Counted from the stretch's first letter, positions 25,904 through 34,709 are shown. The stretch is DNA of 64,000 nt from an uncultured Sphaerochaeta sp. (GCF_963667405.1 NZ_OY763408.1:2813757-2877756), one strand, 5' to 3'. The notes: generated by a model from the letters alone, not told the origin. Numbers and translations are program-made.

Positions 25904-27190
25904 TCAAACAAACCACTCTGGTTTTATGAGCTTAGGGACTGCTAGTGTTATTGAGGGGAAAAATGAGACCAACAACAACACGATGAGGACAACTCCAAGA
26001 TAGGGCAATGCAGCTTTGAAGGACCTTCCTACTGATAGATTTCCAATCTTACCAGCCAGCAACAGACACAATCCGTAAGGAGGGGTGATCTGCCCAATTG
26101 CCATGGTAATTACAATCATCAGACCAAGTTGGATGCTACTGATTCCGAATTGCATCGCCGATGGCATAATCACCGGTACAAATAAGACAATCGCAGGAAT
26201 TGCATCCATAAAAGTCCCTAGGAAGAGAAAGAGAGCCAATGAGAAAATAATAAACATAGCAGAAGAGTTTACCTGATCCCCAAAGAACGACAAAATTGCT
26301 TCAGACACATGGTAGTAACTCAGAAGTTGCCCGAGAGCATTGGCTGTTGCCAATGCAAACAATGAGACTGAACTAAGTTTGAGTGTCTCCAGAATGATGG
26401 GAGGAATGTCCTTGGGCTTAATGGTTTTGAAAACTCCCATACCCAAAACTAAGGCATAAATACATGCTAATGCGGCAGCCTCAGTAGGAGTTGCCAAACC
26501 AGAGATTACACCTCCAACCAGTATGAGTGGCGTTATTAAAGCTGGTACAGATTGAATAAAAGTTCTCATAAATTGGCGAAGGGTTGGTCTTTCATGACGC
26601 GGGTAGTTATATTTCTTGGCAACAAAATATACTACCAACATCTGACCTACTCCAATGAGAACACCAGGGATCAAACCACCAAGAAACATCGCCCCAACTG
26701 AAGCATTCGTGATAGCTCCAAAAACAACCATCGGAATACTTGGGGGAATGATAATTCCAATTACCGATGAGCATGCAGTAACTCCTACAGAAGTCTCCTT
26801 ACTGTATCCCTCATCAATCATACTTGGGATGAGAATCTTACCAATACCACCTACATCGGCCTGAGAGGATCCTGAAATGCCGGCAAAGAGCATCGACACC
26901 AATACATTGGCTTGACCAAGCCCACCTCGAATATGTCCGACTATCGATAAAGAAAACTCAATGAGTTTTTCTGATATCCGTCCCTTGTTCATAAGGTTAG
27001 CAGCCAGCATAAAAAGTGGTACTGCCAACAAGATAAATGAATTGAGTCCACTGAACATGCGGTGAACAACAGTAATCATGGAAACGCCTGGGAGTAGTGC
27101 AATTCCAAGAAATGCAGTAATTCCCAATCCATAGGCTATAGGAACTCCAATGAACAGGAGTATGATAAAGCAAATCACCAAGAGCAACAT
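25904..27190 (-). CDS. dctM: TRAP transporter large permease, DctM type
   Basis: 428 residues, about 12 membrane segments: LLVICFIILLFIGVPIAYGLG, MLFAGISGSSQADVGGIGKI, IPPSIPMVVFG and QITPPYGLCLLLAG are diagnostic of DctM. It forms the sodium-coupled channel with DctQ. The start at 27190 (MLLLVICF) has AAAGGAA upstream; the longer frame would overlap dctQ by 23 nt. Substrates of this class are organic or sugar acids. Confidence 0.92.
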   Translation of the reverse strand: MLLLVICFIILLFIGVPIAYGLGITAFLGIALLPGVSMITVVHRMFSGLNSFILLAVPLFMLAANLMNKGRISEKLIEFSLSIVGHIRGGLGQANVLVSMLFAGISGSSQADVGGIGKILIPSMIDEGYSKETSVGVTACSSVIGIIIPPSIPMVVFGAITNASVGAMFLGGLIPGVLIGVGQMLVVYFVAKKYNYPRHERPTLRQFMRTFIQSVPALITPLILVGGVISGLATPTEAAALACIYALVLGMGVFKTIKPKDIPPIILETLKLSSVSLFALATANALGQLLSYYHVSEAILSFFGDQVNSSAMFIIFSLALFLFLGTFMDAIPAIVLFVPVIMPSAMQFGISSIQLGLMIVITMAIGQITPPYGLCLLLAGKIGNLSVGRSFKAALPYLGVVLIVLLLVSFFPSITLAVPKLIKPEWFV

Positions 27191-27203
27191 TCTTTGTTCC
27201 TTT

Positions 27204-27674
27204 CTATTTTCTAATCGCGTTGACAAGCCCTTCTAGGCTATACAAGCATGTGGAGGCTCCTGCAATAGGCATGCAAAGCCAGATTATCCATTGTTTGACA
27301 TTTGGCAGTGAACTCAATCGCCAGTTCTTGAATTGCATAACCAACTGAATACCATAAAAAAATACCAATATGCTAAACAACAAAAGCAAAGAGTAAATGA
27401 CAATATCCAAAAGTTTTGTAGAACGATTAGAGGCAATTAGCTTATCTTTGAGTGCTGTCAGGCTGAAATGACCACCCTCTTGCCGAAGCATTATGGAGCT
27501 ACCCATAAATGCTGCCCATATGAAACTATAATTGGAAACTTCCTCCGTCCAAGGCACACTCCAATGAAAATACCTACCAATAATTTGCAAAAGAGCGCAA
27601 AAAAGATAAAGAGACAAGAAGAAAATTCCGAGTTTAGTCTGGACCTTCTCGACAATATCAACAAGTTTTTTCAT
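27204..27674 (-). CDS. dctQ: TRAP transporter small permease, DctQ type
   Basis: 156 residues, four membrane helices. GRYFHWSVPWTEEVSNYSFIWAAFMGSS is the conserved DctQ segment. It bridges the binding protein and DctM in the inner membrane. The next gene starts 13 nt downstream. Low GC like its neighbours. Confidence 0.9.
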   Translation of the reverse strand: MKKLVDIVEKVQTKLGIFFLSLYLFCALLQIIGRYFHWSVPWTEEVSNYSFIWAAFMGSSIMLRQEGGHFSLTALKDKLIASNRSTKLLDIVIYSLLLLFSILVFFYGIQLVMQFKNWRLSSLPNVKQWIIWLCMPIAGASTCLYSLEGLVNAIRK

Positions 27675-27707
27675 AACAATTAATTATCCTTCAGAGTTGA
27701 TAGAATA

Positions 27708-27738
27708 TACCCCAAGAAGGCAAACCTATCTTGGGGTA
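27708..27738 (-). promoter_or_regulatory. intercistronic hairpin between dctP and dctQ
   Basis: TACCCCAAGA (27708-27717) and TCTTGGGGTA (27729-27738) form a perfect 10-bp stem with an 11-nt loop just after the dctP stop. There is only a weak T-rich tail, so it probably stabilises the binding-protein mRNA and lowers permease expression. Confidence 0.6.
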
Positions 27739-27748
27739 ATATTGAGAC

Positions 27749-28762
27749 TTACTGCAGTGAGCTGATCGTGGAAAGCAGAGCTTCTGCTTTCATTGATTTT
27801 GCAGCTTCCTGTCTAACAGGCTCTGTCAATGCAATGAAAGTTTCTTTATCAACTGTGTTGAAAATAGCCCCAGCTTTCTCCAGTTTTGCACGAGAATCTG
27901 CAGAAAGAGCGAGGTCTGCCTCATGTTCAATTTTGGAAGCATATGCGCCAGCCTCCAGAACCCACTTCTGCTGCTCATCAGTCATTGCCTTGAATTTCTT
28001 TCCTCCAATCAGGAAGAATCGAGTAGCAATATCGTGCTCAGTCAGAGAAATGTATTTGCCAGCTTCGTAGAACTTCTGAAGATATATGTTTCCAAGATCC
28101 TGCTCAGCGGCATCGATGACCTTATTCTGCAGTCCCTGATACAATTCGTTGTAGGCAACATTGGCAGGTTGAGCTCCAAGTGCTTGCCAAGATTTCTGCA
28201 CAACAGGACTGCTGTGGACACGAATTTTAACTCCTTCGAAATCTGCTTTGGATGTTACTGGTCTGGTACCAAAATATGAACGTACTCCACACATCCAATA
28301 CCCAAGAACCTTAAAATCAGTATTATTATCGATTAATTCTGCAATTTCTCTACCAGGTTCTCCATTTGTTGTTTTTAGCCAGTGCTCCGTGTCAGCGAAC
28401 AGATAGGGTAAAGAGAAAATGTCAGCCCTCGGCTCAACTTGTGCAAGAAAATTTGGGGAGGCAACTATCACGTCAACCGTACCAGTAGCCATTTTTTGCA
28501 CCAATTCTTCTTCTCCACCACCAAGAGCTCCATTTGCATGCACTTCAACGGTCATGGTTCCATTGGAAATACGTTCGAGCTCTTCTTTGAACGCTACCAT
28601 TCCAGATTGATAAGAAGATTCAAGCGAATTCACATGTGCTGCAATAATCTTTACAGGACCTTGCGACGCCTTTTCCGACGTTCCATTCGCAAATGCAAGC
28701 GATCCAACCAAAGAAATCACAAGCAAAAAGACAAAGAAATTCCTACGTTTGTTTCCTTTCAT
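27749..28762 (-). CDS. dctP: TRAP transporter solute-binding protein, DctP type
   Basis: 337 residues with a Sec signal peptide (FFVFLLVISLVGSLAFANG). DctP features: VHANGALGGGEEELVQKMATG, GVKIRVHSSPVVQKSWQALGAQP and NELYQGLQNKVIDAAEQD, including the Arg (KIRV) that in this family pairs with a substrate carboxylate. It delivers an acidic solute to DctQM. It lies 51 nt after gntR, with an AGGAG upstream, so it is probably in the same transcript. Confidence 0.93.
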   Translation of the reverse strand: MKGNKRRNFFVFLLVISLVGSLAFANGTSEKASQGPVKIIAAHVNSLESSYQSGMVAFKEELERISNGTMTVEVHANGALGGGEEELVQKMATGTVDVIVASPNFLAQVEPRADIFSLPYLFADTEHWLKTTNGEPGREIAELIDNNTDFKVLGYWMCGVRSYFGTRPVTSKADFEGVKIRVHSSPVVQKSWQALGAQPANVAYNELYQGLQNKVIDAAEQDLGNIYLQKFYEAGKYISLTEHDIATRFFLIGGKKFKAMTDEQQKWVLEAGAYASKIEHEADLALSADSRAKLEKAGAIFNTVDKETFIALTEPVRQEAAKSMKAEALLSTISSLQ

Positions 28763-28813
28763 ACAACACTCCTAAATTTGTATAATTATCCCATTACTGG
28801 GAATTGACACGAA

Positions 28814-29515
28814 CTATGTAGCCTGTTCCGACTTTTTCATTGCTTCGATAATATGTTTGCGTGAATTCTGAATATGGCGTTTCATGAGAAGTACCGCCAT
28901 CTCGCTATCGCCAGCCTTAATAGCATCAATGATTGCTCTGTGCTCTTCAGGAGATTTCTTGACGCCGATATTTCGGAAGGTTTCCTTTTGATAGAAAATC
29001 AATAATTTGGTTAGAATATCTGTCAATTTGGTAAACATAGCATTTTTAGTGCCTTTTCCAATAATCACATGGAATGTATTATCAGCTTCAGCGAATACTG
29101 CCCCATCCGCATCCGAACGATGCTCCGCCATAATCTGATAGGTTGTCTCCAATTGATCTATCATTTCTGGGGTTGCTCGTTCTACGAACATTCGAATGCA
29201 TGCAGTTTCAAGAATTTCCCGTAACTCTATAACATCTAAAATGTTAGGATGATCCAAGAGGATAATTGGTATAAGATCGTTAAGATAAGTGGCAGTAGAA
29301 AGTTGATTTACATACGTACCGCCACCCTGCTTTCTTGTCAAAATTCCAAGTACTATCATCCGATCTATGGATTCGCGGACAGAAGATCTTCCAACATTAA
29401 GATCTGAGGCAATTTTTGTTTCGGAATCTATTCGCATTCCTGGTTTCCATTCTTGACTGAGTAATTTTTGCTCAATCATCTCGAACACCATCTCGCTTGT
29501 ATTTTGCTTTTCCAT
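28814..29515 (-). CDS. GntR-family regulator, FadR/FCD subfamily
   Basis: 233 residues. The winged HTH (DSETKIASDLNVGRSSVRESIDRMIVLGIL) is followed by an all-helical FCD effector domain with the metal/ligand residues in ADNTFH, EEHRAIIDAI and MKRHIQNSR. FCD regulators usually sense sugar acids or other carboxylates, matching the TRAP genes downstream. Palindromic sites lie in its own upstream region. Very AT-rich coding sequence. First gene of the cassette operon. Confidence 0.92.
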   Translation of the reverse strand: MEKQNTSEMVFEMIEQKLLSQEWKPGMRIDSETKIASDLNVGRSSVRESIDRMIVLGILTRKQGGGTYVNQLSTATYLNDLIPIILLDHPNILDVIELREILETACIRMFVERATPEMIDQLETTYQIMAEHRSDADGAVFAEADNTFHVIIGKGTKNAMFTKLTDILTKLLIFYQKETFRNIGVKKSPEEHRAIIDAIKAGDSEMAVLLMKRHIQNSRKHIIEAMKKSEQAT

Positions 29516-29526
29516 ACTATCCCCAA

Positions 29527-29700
29527 ATCATCAGACATATTTTGGCAGTTCATTGAAATAATGTTGATATTCTATAGGTAAACGAATAAGTCATCTGATG
29601 ACTTTTGCAGTATATGACCGAAAAAGTGATGCTGTCAACAAATTTTCTGTTGATTTGTCTGCTGTTTTGAATCAGTAGGTTATCCTAGTCATCAGACAAG
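29527..29700. promoter_or_regulatory. cluster of GntR operator-like sites
   Basis: ATCATCAGACAT (from 29527), perfect palindrome GTCATCTGATGAC (29590-29602) and GTCATCAGACA (29688-29698) share TCATCAGAC/TCATCTGATGA. They lie within 190 nt upstream of gntR. Binding by the encoded GntR protein is inferred. Confidence 0.65.
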
Positions 29701-29735
29701 ATGTGTATATTCCCTGATACAGGCCGATGAAATAG

Positions 29736-29776
29736 AAAAGGCCAGTGATCGGGAGAATCACTGGCCCAAGGGATTT
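29736..29776. repeat. 41-bp direct repeat, copy 2, orphan terminator hairpin
   Basis: Exact duplicate of 24420-24460 including the 10-bp stem and, on the minus strand, TTTTC after it. No minus-strand gene ends here, so this copy is an orphan. It marks the far edge of the low-GC cassette. Between it and 30183 the sequence is AT-rich with no recognisable gene; a 117-codon minus frame there is not convincing. Confidence 0.88.
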
Positions 29777-30183
29777 GTGTTGCAAATAAACACTGATGTC
29801 CATCGAGAAGTAGGAAGCTCTGCAACAGCGAGGGAGAAAAACACCTACCGGCAAGCAGCACCGATTGAAGTAGAATCATCGGCAGGAACGGGGGACCAAT
29901 TTCCCAATTGGCTATCCCACTGTTCTCCTCCGTTTCATGTCCCTTCCTAACACTAGGATATGTGTAAAAGTGGTATATTGTCAATAGAGCTACTATTATA
30001 GCATTATCATATATAAAATTATCGAATGATTTTAGCATTATATCGTTAATCCTGCTTTTCTAATTTTCTTGTGTCAGAACATTTGCTTAATTTAGTTGAA
30101 TTTTGGCAGTTTTCTTCCGATCAGGTCCAATTATATCTTCTTTCCTGTCACAACCAAGTATTCACTCTTTTTTTATCTACATA

Positions 30184-30232
30184 TTGACGAATCAATGGGG
30201 ACAGACTATAGTTGTCATTGGCAATTATTGCC
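30184..30232 (+). promoter_or_regulatory. promoter and MarR-type operator of the disulfide reductase operon
   Basis: TTGACG (30184-30189), 17 nt, TATAGT (30207-30212). A perfect palindrome GGCAATTATTGCC (30220-30232) begins at the predicted transcription start, ideally placed for repression by the MarR-like protein encoded 25 nt further on. Confidence 0.7.
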
Positions 30233-30256
30233 TACAAGAATCAATTGGAGACCAGT

Positions 30257-30610
30257 ATGCTTGACTTATGTGCCATTCGGAGATTGCAGACATCACTACG
30301 CACCTTCGAAGAAGAACTCAAACGCCAAACCGGCCTTTCATTCAATGACGCACTCCTATTGTGTGCAGTCAACAAAGGCATCCAAGAACCCGGAGCCCTG
30401 GCAAAGGAGCTGGAGCTCTCTCCTTCCCGACTGACCAGAATCCTGGACAGCTTGGAAGGCCGTTCGCTCATCAAACGCAGCCTCAGCAGCGCAGATCGCA
30501 GGAGCCTTACGGTAAGCCTGACCGAGCAAGGCTCGGCCATGGTACAGACGTACAGTTGCTCGGAGATCTGTCTCCCTGAGGATCTTGCATTCACCCAAGC
30601 CACTACTTAG
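30257..30610 (+). CDS. MarR-family transcriptional regulator
   Basis: 117 residues. Winged HTH: QEPGALAKELELSPSRLTRILDSLEGRSLIKR followed by the wing SSADRRSLTVSLTEQG. Short compared with typical MarR (about 145), mainly at both dimerisation ends. The start at 30257 has GGAG 6 nt upstream. One Cys lies near the N-terminus (DLCAIRR) and two near the C-terminus (SCSEIC), so redox or sulfur sensing is possible, though inferred. It is 8 nt upstream of the sulfur-metabolism fusion gene and probably represses that operon. Confidence 0.85.
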   Translation: MLDLCAIRRLQTSLRTFEEELKRQTGLSFNDALLLCAVNKGIQEPGALAKELELSPSRLTRILDSLEGRSLIKRSLSSADRRSLTVSLTEQGSAMVQTYSCSEICLPEDLAFTQATT

Positions 30611-30618
30611 GAGGACCT

Positions 30619-33123
30619 ATGGCAAAATATCTCATTGTCGGAGGAGTCGCAGGAGGCGCAGGAACCGCCGCCAGGCTCAGGAGAAGGGATGAAAACGCCC
30701 AAATCATCATGTTCGAGCGCGGAGAGTACATCAGTTACGCCAACTGTGGGCTGCCCTACTATGCCGGAAATGTCATCACCGAGCGCTCCCGACTCTTTGT
30801 CATGACACCCGAGCGGTTCGCAGAGAGTCTGAACGTTGAGGCGCGTGTTCTCAGTGAGGTGGTCTCCATCAACCGCGAAGCAAAGACCATCCATGTCAGG
30901 GACCTGAAGAACAATACCGAGTATGACGAGCGGTATGACACCCTCATCCTCTCACCCGGTGCCAGTCCTGTCCGTCCTCCCATCCCCGGCATCGACCATC
31001 CGGCCATCCTCTCACTGCGCTCAGTATCCGACATTGACCGGATCAAGGAGAAAGTCGACAAAACCACCACCAAACGCGCAGTCGTGGTTGGCGGCGGATT
31101 CATCGGCTTGGAGATGGCAGAGAATCTGAAGGAACGCGGTCTGGAAGTCTCAGTGGTGGAAGCTCTGGAACAGGTGATGAACATCATCGACTACGATCTG
31201 GCAGCCGAAGTGCAGCAACACCTGAGGGCCAAGGGAGTGAACCTGTATCTCAAGGATGGGGTTGCCGCATTTGAGGGACATGAGAGCATTGTCAGCGTCC
31301 GCCTTGCGTCAGGAACACTCATCGATGCGGACCTGGTCATTCTTTCCATTGGGGTACGACCCGACACTGCTTTTCTCAAGGAAGCAGGAATCGAACTGGC
31401 AAAGAACGGGGCGATCAAGGTCGACCCCTACTTCACCACCAATGACAAGGACATCCGTGCAGTCGGTGATGCCATTGAGTTCACCAGTCCCCTGACCAAG
31501 AGTCCCATCACCGTGCCGCTGGCAGGACCTGCCAACAAACAGGCACGCCTCTGTGCAGATGCCATCATCGACGGGAACAAGAAGCCTTATGAAGGCACCA
31601 TCGCCACCAGCATTGCCAAGATCTTTGACATGACGGTGGCCTCAACCGGGCTGACTGAGAAAGGCCTGAAAGCAGCAAAGCTTCCCTACCGCTGTGCAGT
31701 CACCCATGCAGGCAATCATGCCGGCTACTATCCCAACTCACTGCAATTGACCCTCAAGGTCCTCTACCATCCCAAGACAGGCAAGATCTGGGGTGCGCAG
31801 GGTGTCGGATATGATGGTGTGGACAAGCGAATCGATGTCATCTCCGCCTTCATCGGCAAGGAGGGGACTGTCCAAGACCTCGCAGAGTTTGAGCAGGCCT
31901 ATGCACCCCCGTTCTCCAGTGCCAAGGATCCGGTGAACATGGTCGGCTTCGTTGCCGTCAACGTTCTGGAAGGATTCAGTGACACCATCAGCTGGGAAGA
32001 AGCAGAAACAGCACGCAAGAGTGGTGCTTTCATGCTGGATGTCCGTACTGAAGAGGAGTTCGAGCTGGGTGCCATTGAAGGGGCTGTAAACATTCCCAAT
32101 ACCGTGCTCAGGGATCGTCTCTCCCAGGTTCCCAAGGACCGTGAGATCATCGTCAATTGTGCCATGGGGTTGCGCGGTTATCTGGCCGAGCGCATCCTGA
32201 GGCAGAACGGCTACACCAAGGTGAGGAACCTCACCGGTGGATTCAAGACTTACGACAGTGCAGTGCGCGAACGGGAGCTCTTGGAGAATCGTCAGAAGGT
32301 ATCGGTCAAGGATGAGGCTGGACTCATCAACCATCTCAATGAGGATGGATCCTTCCGCAAGCGCTCCGAGAACAAGATTTTCAAGGTTGATGCCTGCGGC
32401 TTGCAGTGCCCGGGACCGATCATCCGCCTGAAGAAGGAAATCGACAACCTCGAGCAAGGTGACCGTATCGTCATCAAGGCTTCCGACCCCGGTTTCGGCG
32501 TCGATGTGCAATCCTGGTGCAAGCTTACCGGCAATGAGTTGGTGAGTGTCACCACTACCAATGGCATCATCGAGGCGATCATCGGAAAAGGTAATCCTGC
32601 TGTATGCGCCATGCCCGCCTCTGCTGGGGAAAAACCGGCAATCTGCGACCCGGACAACGGGGCAACCATGATTGTCTTCTCCAACGACCTTGACAAGGCA
32701 TTGGCCTCATTCGTACTCGCCAACGGGGCTGCTGCCACGGGTAAGCCGGTGACGATGTTCTTCACCTTCTGGGGCCTTTCGGTTCTTCGCAAGAAGGATG
32801 CACCCAAGGTGAAGAAAGACTTCATGGGGAAGATGTTCGGTGCCATGCTGCCCAAGGGCATGGAACAGCTTGCGCTCTCATCCATGAACATGGGAGGAAT
32901 GGGCGCAAAGATGATGAAAGGCCGCATGAGGAAAAAGCATGTCGACCAGGTCGAGCAGATGTTCGAGGAAGCCAAGAAAGCAGGGGTTCGCATGGTCGCA
33001 TGCCAGATGTCCATGGACATCATGGGCATCACCAAAGAAGAGCTGCATGACGGCGTTGAAATCGGAGGGGTTGCAACCTACATGGGAGCAGCTTCCGAAA
33101 GCAAGATCAATCTTTTCATCTAG
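30619..33123 (+). CDS. CoA-disulfide reductase / rhodanese / TusA / DsrE four-domain fusion
   Basis: 834 residues. Residues 1-450 are an FAD/NAD(P)H disulfide reductase of the CoADR/NADH-peroxidase type with the single active Cys in YANCGLPYYAGN and the second Rossmann motif VVVGGGFIGLEMAENL. Residues about 465-555 are a rhodanese with active-loop NCAMGLRGY. Residues about 590-660 are TusA with CGLQCPGP. Residues about 675-834 are a DsrE/F-like domain (MIVFSNDLDKALASFVLANG). Each unit handles persulfide or polysulfide sulfur, so the protein likely reduces or relays sulfane sulfur or CoA-persulfide in the cytoplasm. Controlled by the adjacent MarR protein. Confidence 0.92.
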   Translation: MAKYLIVGGVAGGAGTAARLRRRDENAQIIMFERGEYISYANCGLPYYAGNVITERSRLFVMTPERFAESLNVEARVLSEVVSINREAKTIHVRDLKNNTEYDERYDTLILSPGASPVRPPIPGIDHPAILSLRSVSDIDRIKEKVDKTTTKRAVVVGGGFIGLEMAENLKERGLEVSVVEALEQVMNIIDYDLAAEVQQHLRAKGVNLYLKDGVAAFEGHESIVSVRLASGTLIDADLVILSIGVRPDTAFLKEAGIELAKNGAIKVDPYFTTNDKDIRAVGDAIEFTSPLTKSPITVPLAGPANKQARLCADAIIDGNKKPYEGTIATSIAKIFDMTVASTGLTEKGLKAAKLPYRCAVTHAGNHAGYYPNSLQLTLKVLYHPKTGKIWGAQGVGYDGVDKRIDVISAFIGKEGTVQDLAEFEQAYAPPFSSAKDPVNMVGFVAVNVLEGFSDTISWEEAETARKSGAFMLDVRTEEEFELGAIEGAVNIPNTVLRDRLSQVPKDREIIVNCAMGLRGYLAERILRQNGYTKVRNLTGGFKTYDSAVRERELLENRQKVSVKDEAGLINHLNEDGSFRKRSENKIFKVDACGLQCPGPIIRLKKEIDNLEQGDRIVIKASDPGFGVDVQSWCKLTGNELVSVTTTNGIIEAIIGKGNPAVCAMPASAGEKPAICDPDNGATMIVFSNDLDKALASFVLANGAAATGKPVTMFFTFWGLSVLRKKDAPKVKKDFMGKMFGAMLPKGMEQLALSSMNMGGMGAKMMKGRMRKKHVDQVEQMFEEAKKAGVRMVACQMSMDIMGITKEELHDGVEIGGVATYMGAASESKINLFI

Positions 33124-33131
33124 ACTGCATC

Positions 33132-33335
33132 TCAATAGTGGGGTGGCCGTTGCTCTCCGAGCAGGCCATCCCCGCTCTCTTCCACCATATCGGTGACCCG
33201 TTTCTCCAACTTCTCGAGACGGCTTTGCAAAAGTGCGATTTCCTTGGCTTGTTCCGTCACCACCGAGTCAAGGGTGACTATCGTCTCCTCCGCATACGCA
33301 AGTTTCACTTCCAGCTTGGTCAGACGTTCTTCCAT
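33132..33335 (-). CDS. slyX: SlyX-like coiled-coil protein
   Basis: 67 residues: MEERLTKLEVKLAYAEETIV opens a heptad coiled coil continuing to RLEKLEKRV, and the protein ends in PPHY, the SlyX signature tail. Function is unknown in all bacteria. AAGGAG upstream of the ATG. It converges on the fusion gene with an 8-nt gap. Confidence 0.85.
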   Translation of the reverse strand: MEERLTKLEVKLAYAEETIVTLDSVVTEQAKEIALLQSRLEKLEKRVTDMVEESGDGLLGEQRPPHY

Positions 33336-33431
33336 AGTAGTCGCTCCTTCTCACCCCCATCCTAGCATGGAGTGCAGAGGAGGGCAATGCAGGGCATGTT
33401 GCAACACAAATGAGGTTTGTGCAATTTTGGC

Positions 33432-33459
33432 TTGCCAGATGGGCTGAACGTGCTATACT
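33432..33459 (+). promoter_or_regulatory. promoter of the WYL-domain regulator gene
   Basis: TTGCCA (33432-33437), 16 nt, TATACT (33454-33459). GTTGCA/TGCAA half sites flank it on both sides (about 33399 and 33473-33489) and could be operators. Confidence 0.55.
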
Positions 33460-33502
33460 GACATGAGTTTTGTTGCAGAATGGTGCAAATAAAGGAAAAG
33501 AC

Positions 33503-34471
33503 ATGAAAGGCGAACGAGTTGCACAACTTGAATTGTTGCTGCATTCCCATCCGGAAGGCTTGAGACGAGCCGAAATTGCACGGAGATTGGGAGTACACCG
33601 CTCTACCATCAGCAGATATGTTGATGAACTGAAGCTCTATATCGACATCTATGAAGAGAACAATCTCATCAAGATCAAGAATCGGGAAGAAGATGAGAAC
33701 ATCGCCTTGAGCGTCTATGAAAGCCTTGCCTTCAACCTCTCAGCAGAGATGCTGGCAAGCAGCACCGAGTTCCAGAACCCCCATCTGGCCTCAGGTCTTC
33801 GCAAGATCGCCATGAACATGCGTTCCTATGCCCCGAAAATCAGTGAGAATGTGGTGAATCTTGCCGAGCAGATCGACAAGCAGTTGCAGGAGAGAAAGGA
33901 GAGCAGCAAATTCAATGCCATCCTGGAAGTCCTGATCGACAGCTGGGTCTCGGGACGCATCGTACGGATCGTACAGAGCCTGAAAGGCTTTGACCCGATC
34001 GAGACCGAGCTCGCCCCCTACTTCATCGGGTTCCGTGAGGAGGACACCGGGGGAAGACACCCCATCAGTGTCACCGGAAGATTGCGCCACACCACGGAGA
34101 TTGTTACCATCGACATCAGTACGATCACCAGCGCCACCATCCTGGATGAGACCTATACGATTCCCGACAACCTCAAACCCTTCAAGTTCCCCGAGAGCGA
34201 GGAGCGTTATGAGAGCATCGACATGATACCGCTGAGCCTCAGACTCAAGGAACGGTCGGCAATGAACGTCTTCCGCTCCGTGGTGCACGGAACTCCGGTG
34301 TTTGAGAAACAGAGTGACGGTTCACTCATCTGCAATATGGATGTGGAGAACTCAATCGAGCTTTACCTGAGGATCATCCAGTGCGGAGACTCTGTGGAAA
34401 TACTTGGTCCAGACTCCTTCCGCAAGAAGTTTTGCAAAATGCTGAACAAGATCCTGGCCTTGTACCAATAA
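33503..34471 (+). CDS. HTH and WYL-like domain transcriptional regulator
   Basis: 322 residues. The N-terminal HTH (PEGLRRAEIARRLGVHRSTISRYVDEL) is followed by a long effector region with a WYL-like core (GRIVRIVQSLKG...PYFIGFREED) and a C-terminal winged segment (EILGPDSFRKKFCKML). WYL regulators respond to nucleic acid or small ligands; the signal here is unknown. Start at 33503 with AAAGGA upstream. It precedes the rubredoxin gene, which has its own promoter. Confidence 0.8.
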   Translation: MKGERVAQLELLLHSHPEGLRRAEIARRLGVHRSTISRYVDELKLYIDIYEENNLIKIKNREEDENIALSVYESLAFNLSAEMLASSTEFQNPHLASGLRKIAMNMRSYAPKISENVVNLAEQIDKQLQERKESSKFNAILEVLIDSWVSGRIVRIVQSLKGFDPIETELAPYFIGFREEDTGGRHPISVTGRLRHTTEIVTIDISTITSATILDETYTIPDNLKPFKFPESEERYESIDMIPLSLRLKERSAMNVFRSVVHGTPVFEKQSDGSLICNMDVENSIELYLRIIQCGDSVEILGPDSFRKKFCKMLNKILALYQ

Positions 34472-34479
34472 TATTTTTC

Positions 34480-34508
34480 TTGCCCCCCATCACGAAAATC
34501 GCTATGCT
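34480..34508 (+). promoter_or_regulatory. rubredoxin promoter
   Basis: TTGCCC (34480-34485), 17 nt, TATGCT (34503-34508), about 22 nt before the start codon. Confidence 0.6.
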
Positions 34509-34529
34509 GAATAGCAGGAGGAAACGACC

Positions 34530-34691
34530 ATGAAAGAGTATGAATGCGATCTTTGCGGGTATGTGTACGACCCGACTGTAGGTGATCCCGACAACGGAAT
34601 CAAACCCGGAACAGCCTTTGAAGACCTTCCCGAGGATTGGGTATGCCCTCTCTGCGGAGCTCCTAAGTCTGACTTCTCTCCCCGCGACTAA
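34530..34691 (+). CDS. rubredoxin
   Basis: 53-residue one-iron redox protein: [15 protein letters not shown]...[15 protein letters not shown], with the four Cys ligands as CxxCG and CPLCG. AGGAGG upstream of the ATG at 34530. A cytoplasmic electron carrier for oxygen or peroxide detoxification in anaerobes. A terminator follows directly, so it is a single-gene transcript; flavodoxin and nitroreductases lie nearby. Confidence 0.97.
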   Translation: MKEYECDLCGYVYDPTVGDPDNGIKPGTAFEDLPEDWVCPLCGAPKSDFSPRD

Positions 34692-34709
34692 GGTTGTGGG
34701 TTTTTACAG

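Noticed and set aside
24420..29776. Classical integrative element or prophage at the low-GC cassette
   Set aside because: No integrase, relaxase, phage gene or tRNA attachment site is present; only the direct repeats and composition support acquisition.
29685..30038. 117-codon minus-strand frame in the AT-rich gap
   Set aside because: It runs through the terminator repeat, has no ribosome site and matches nothing known to me.
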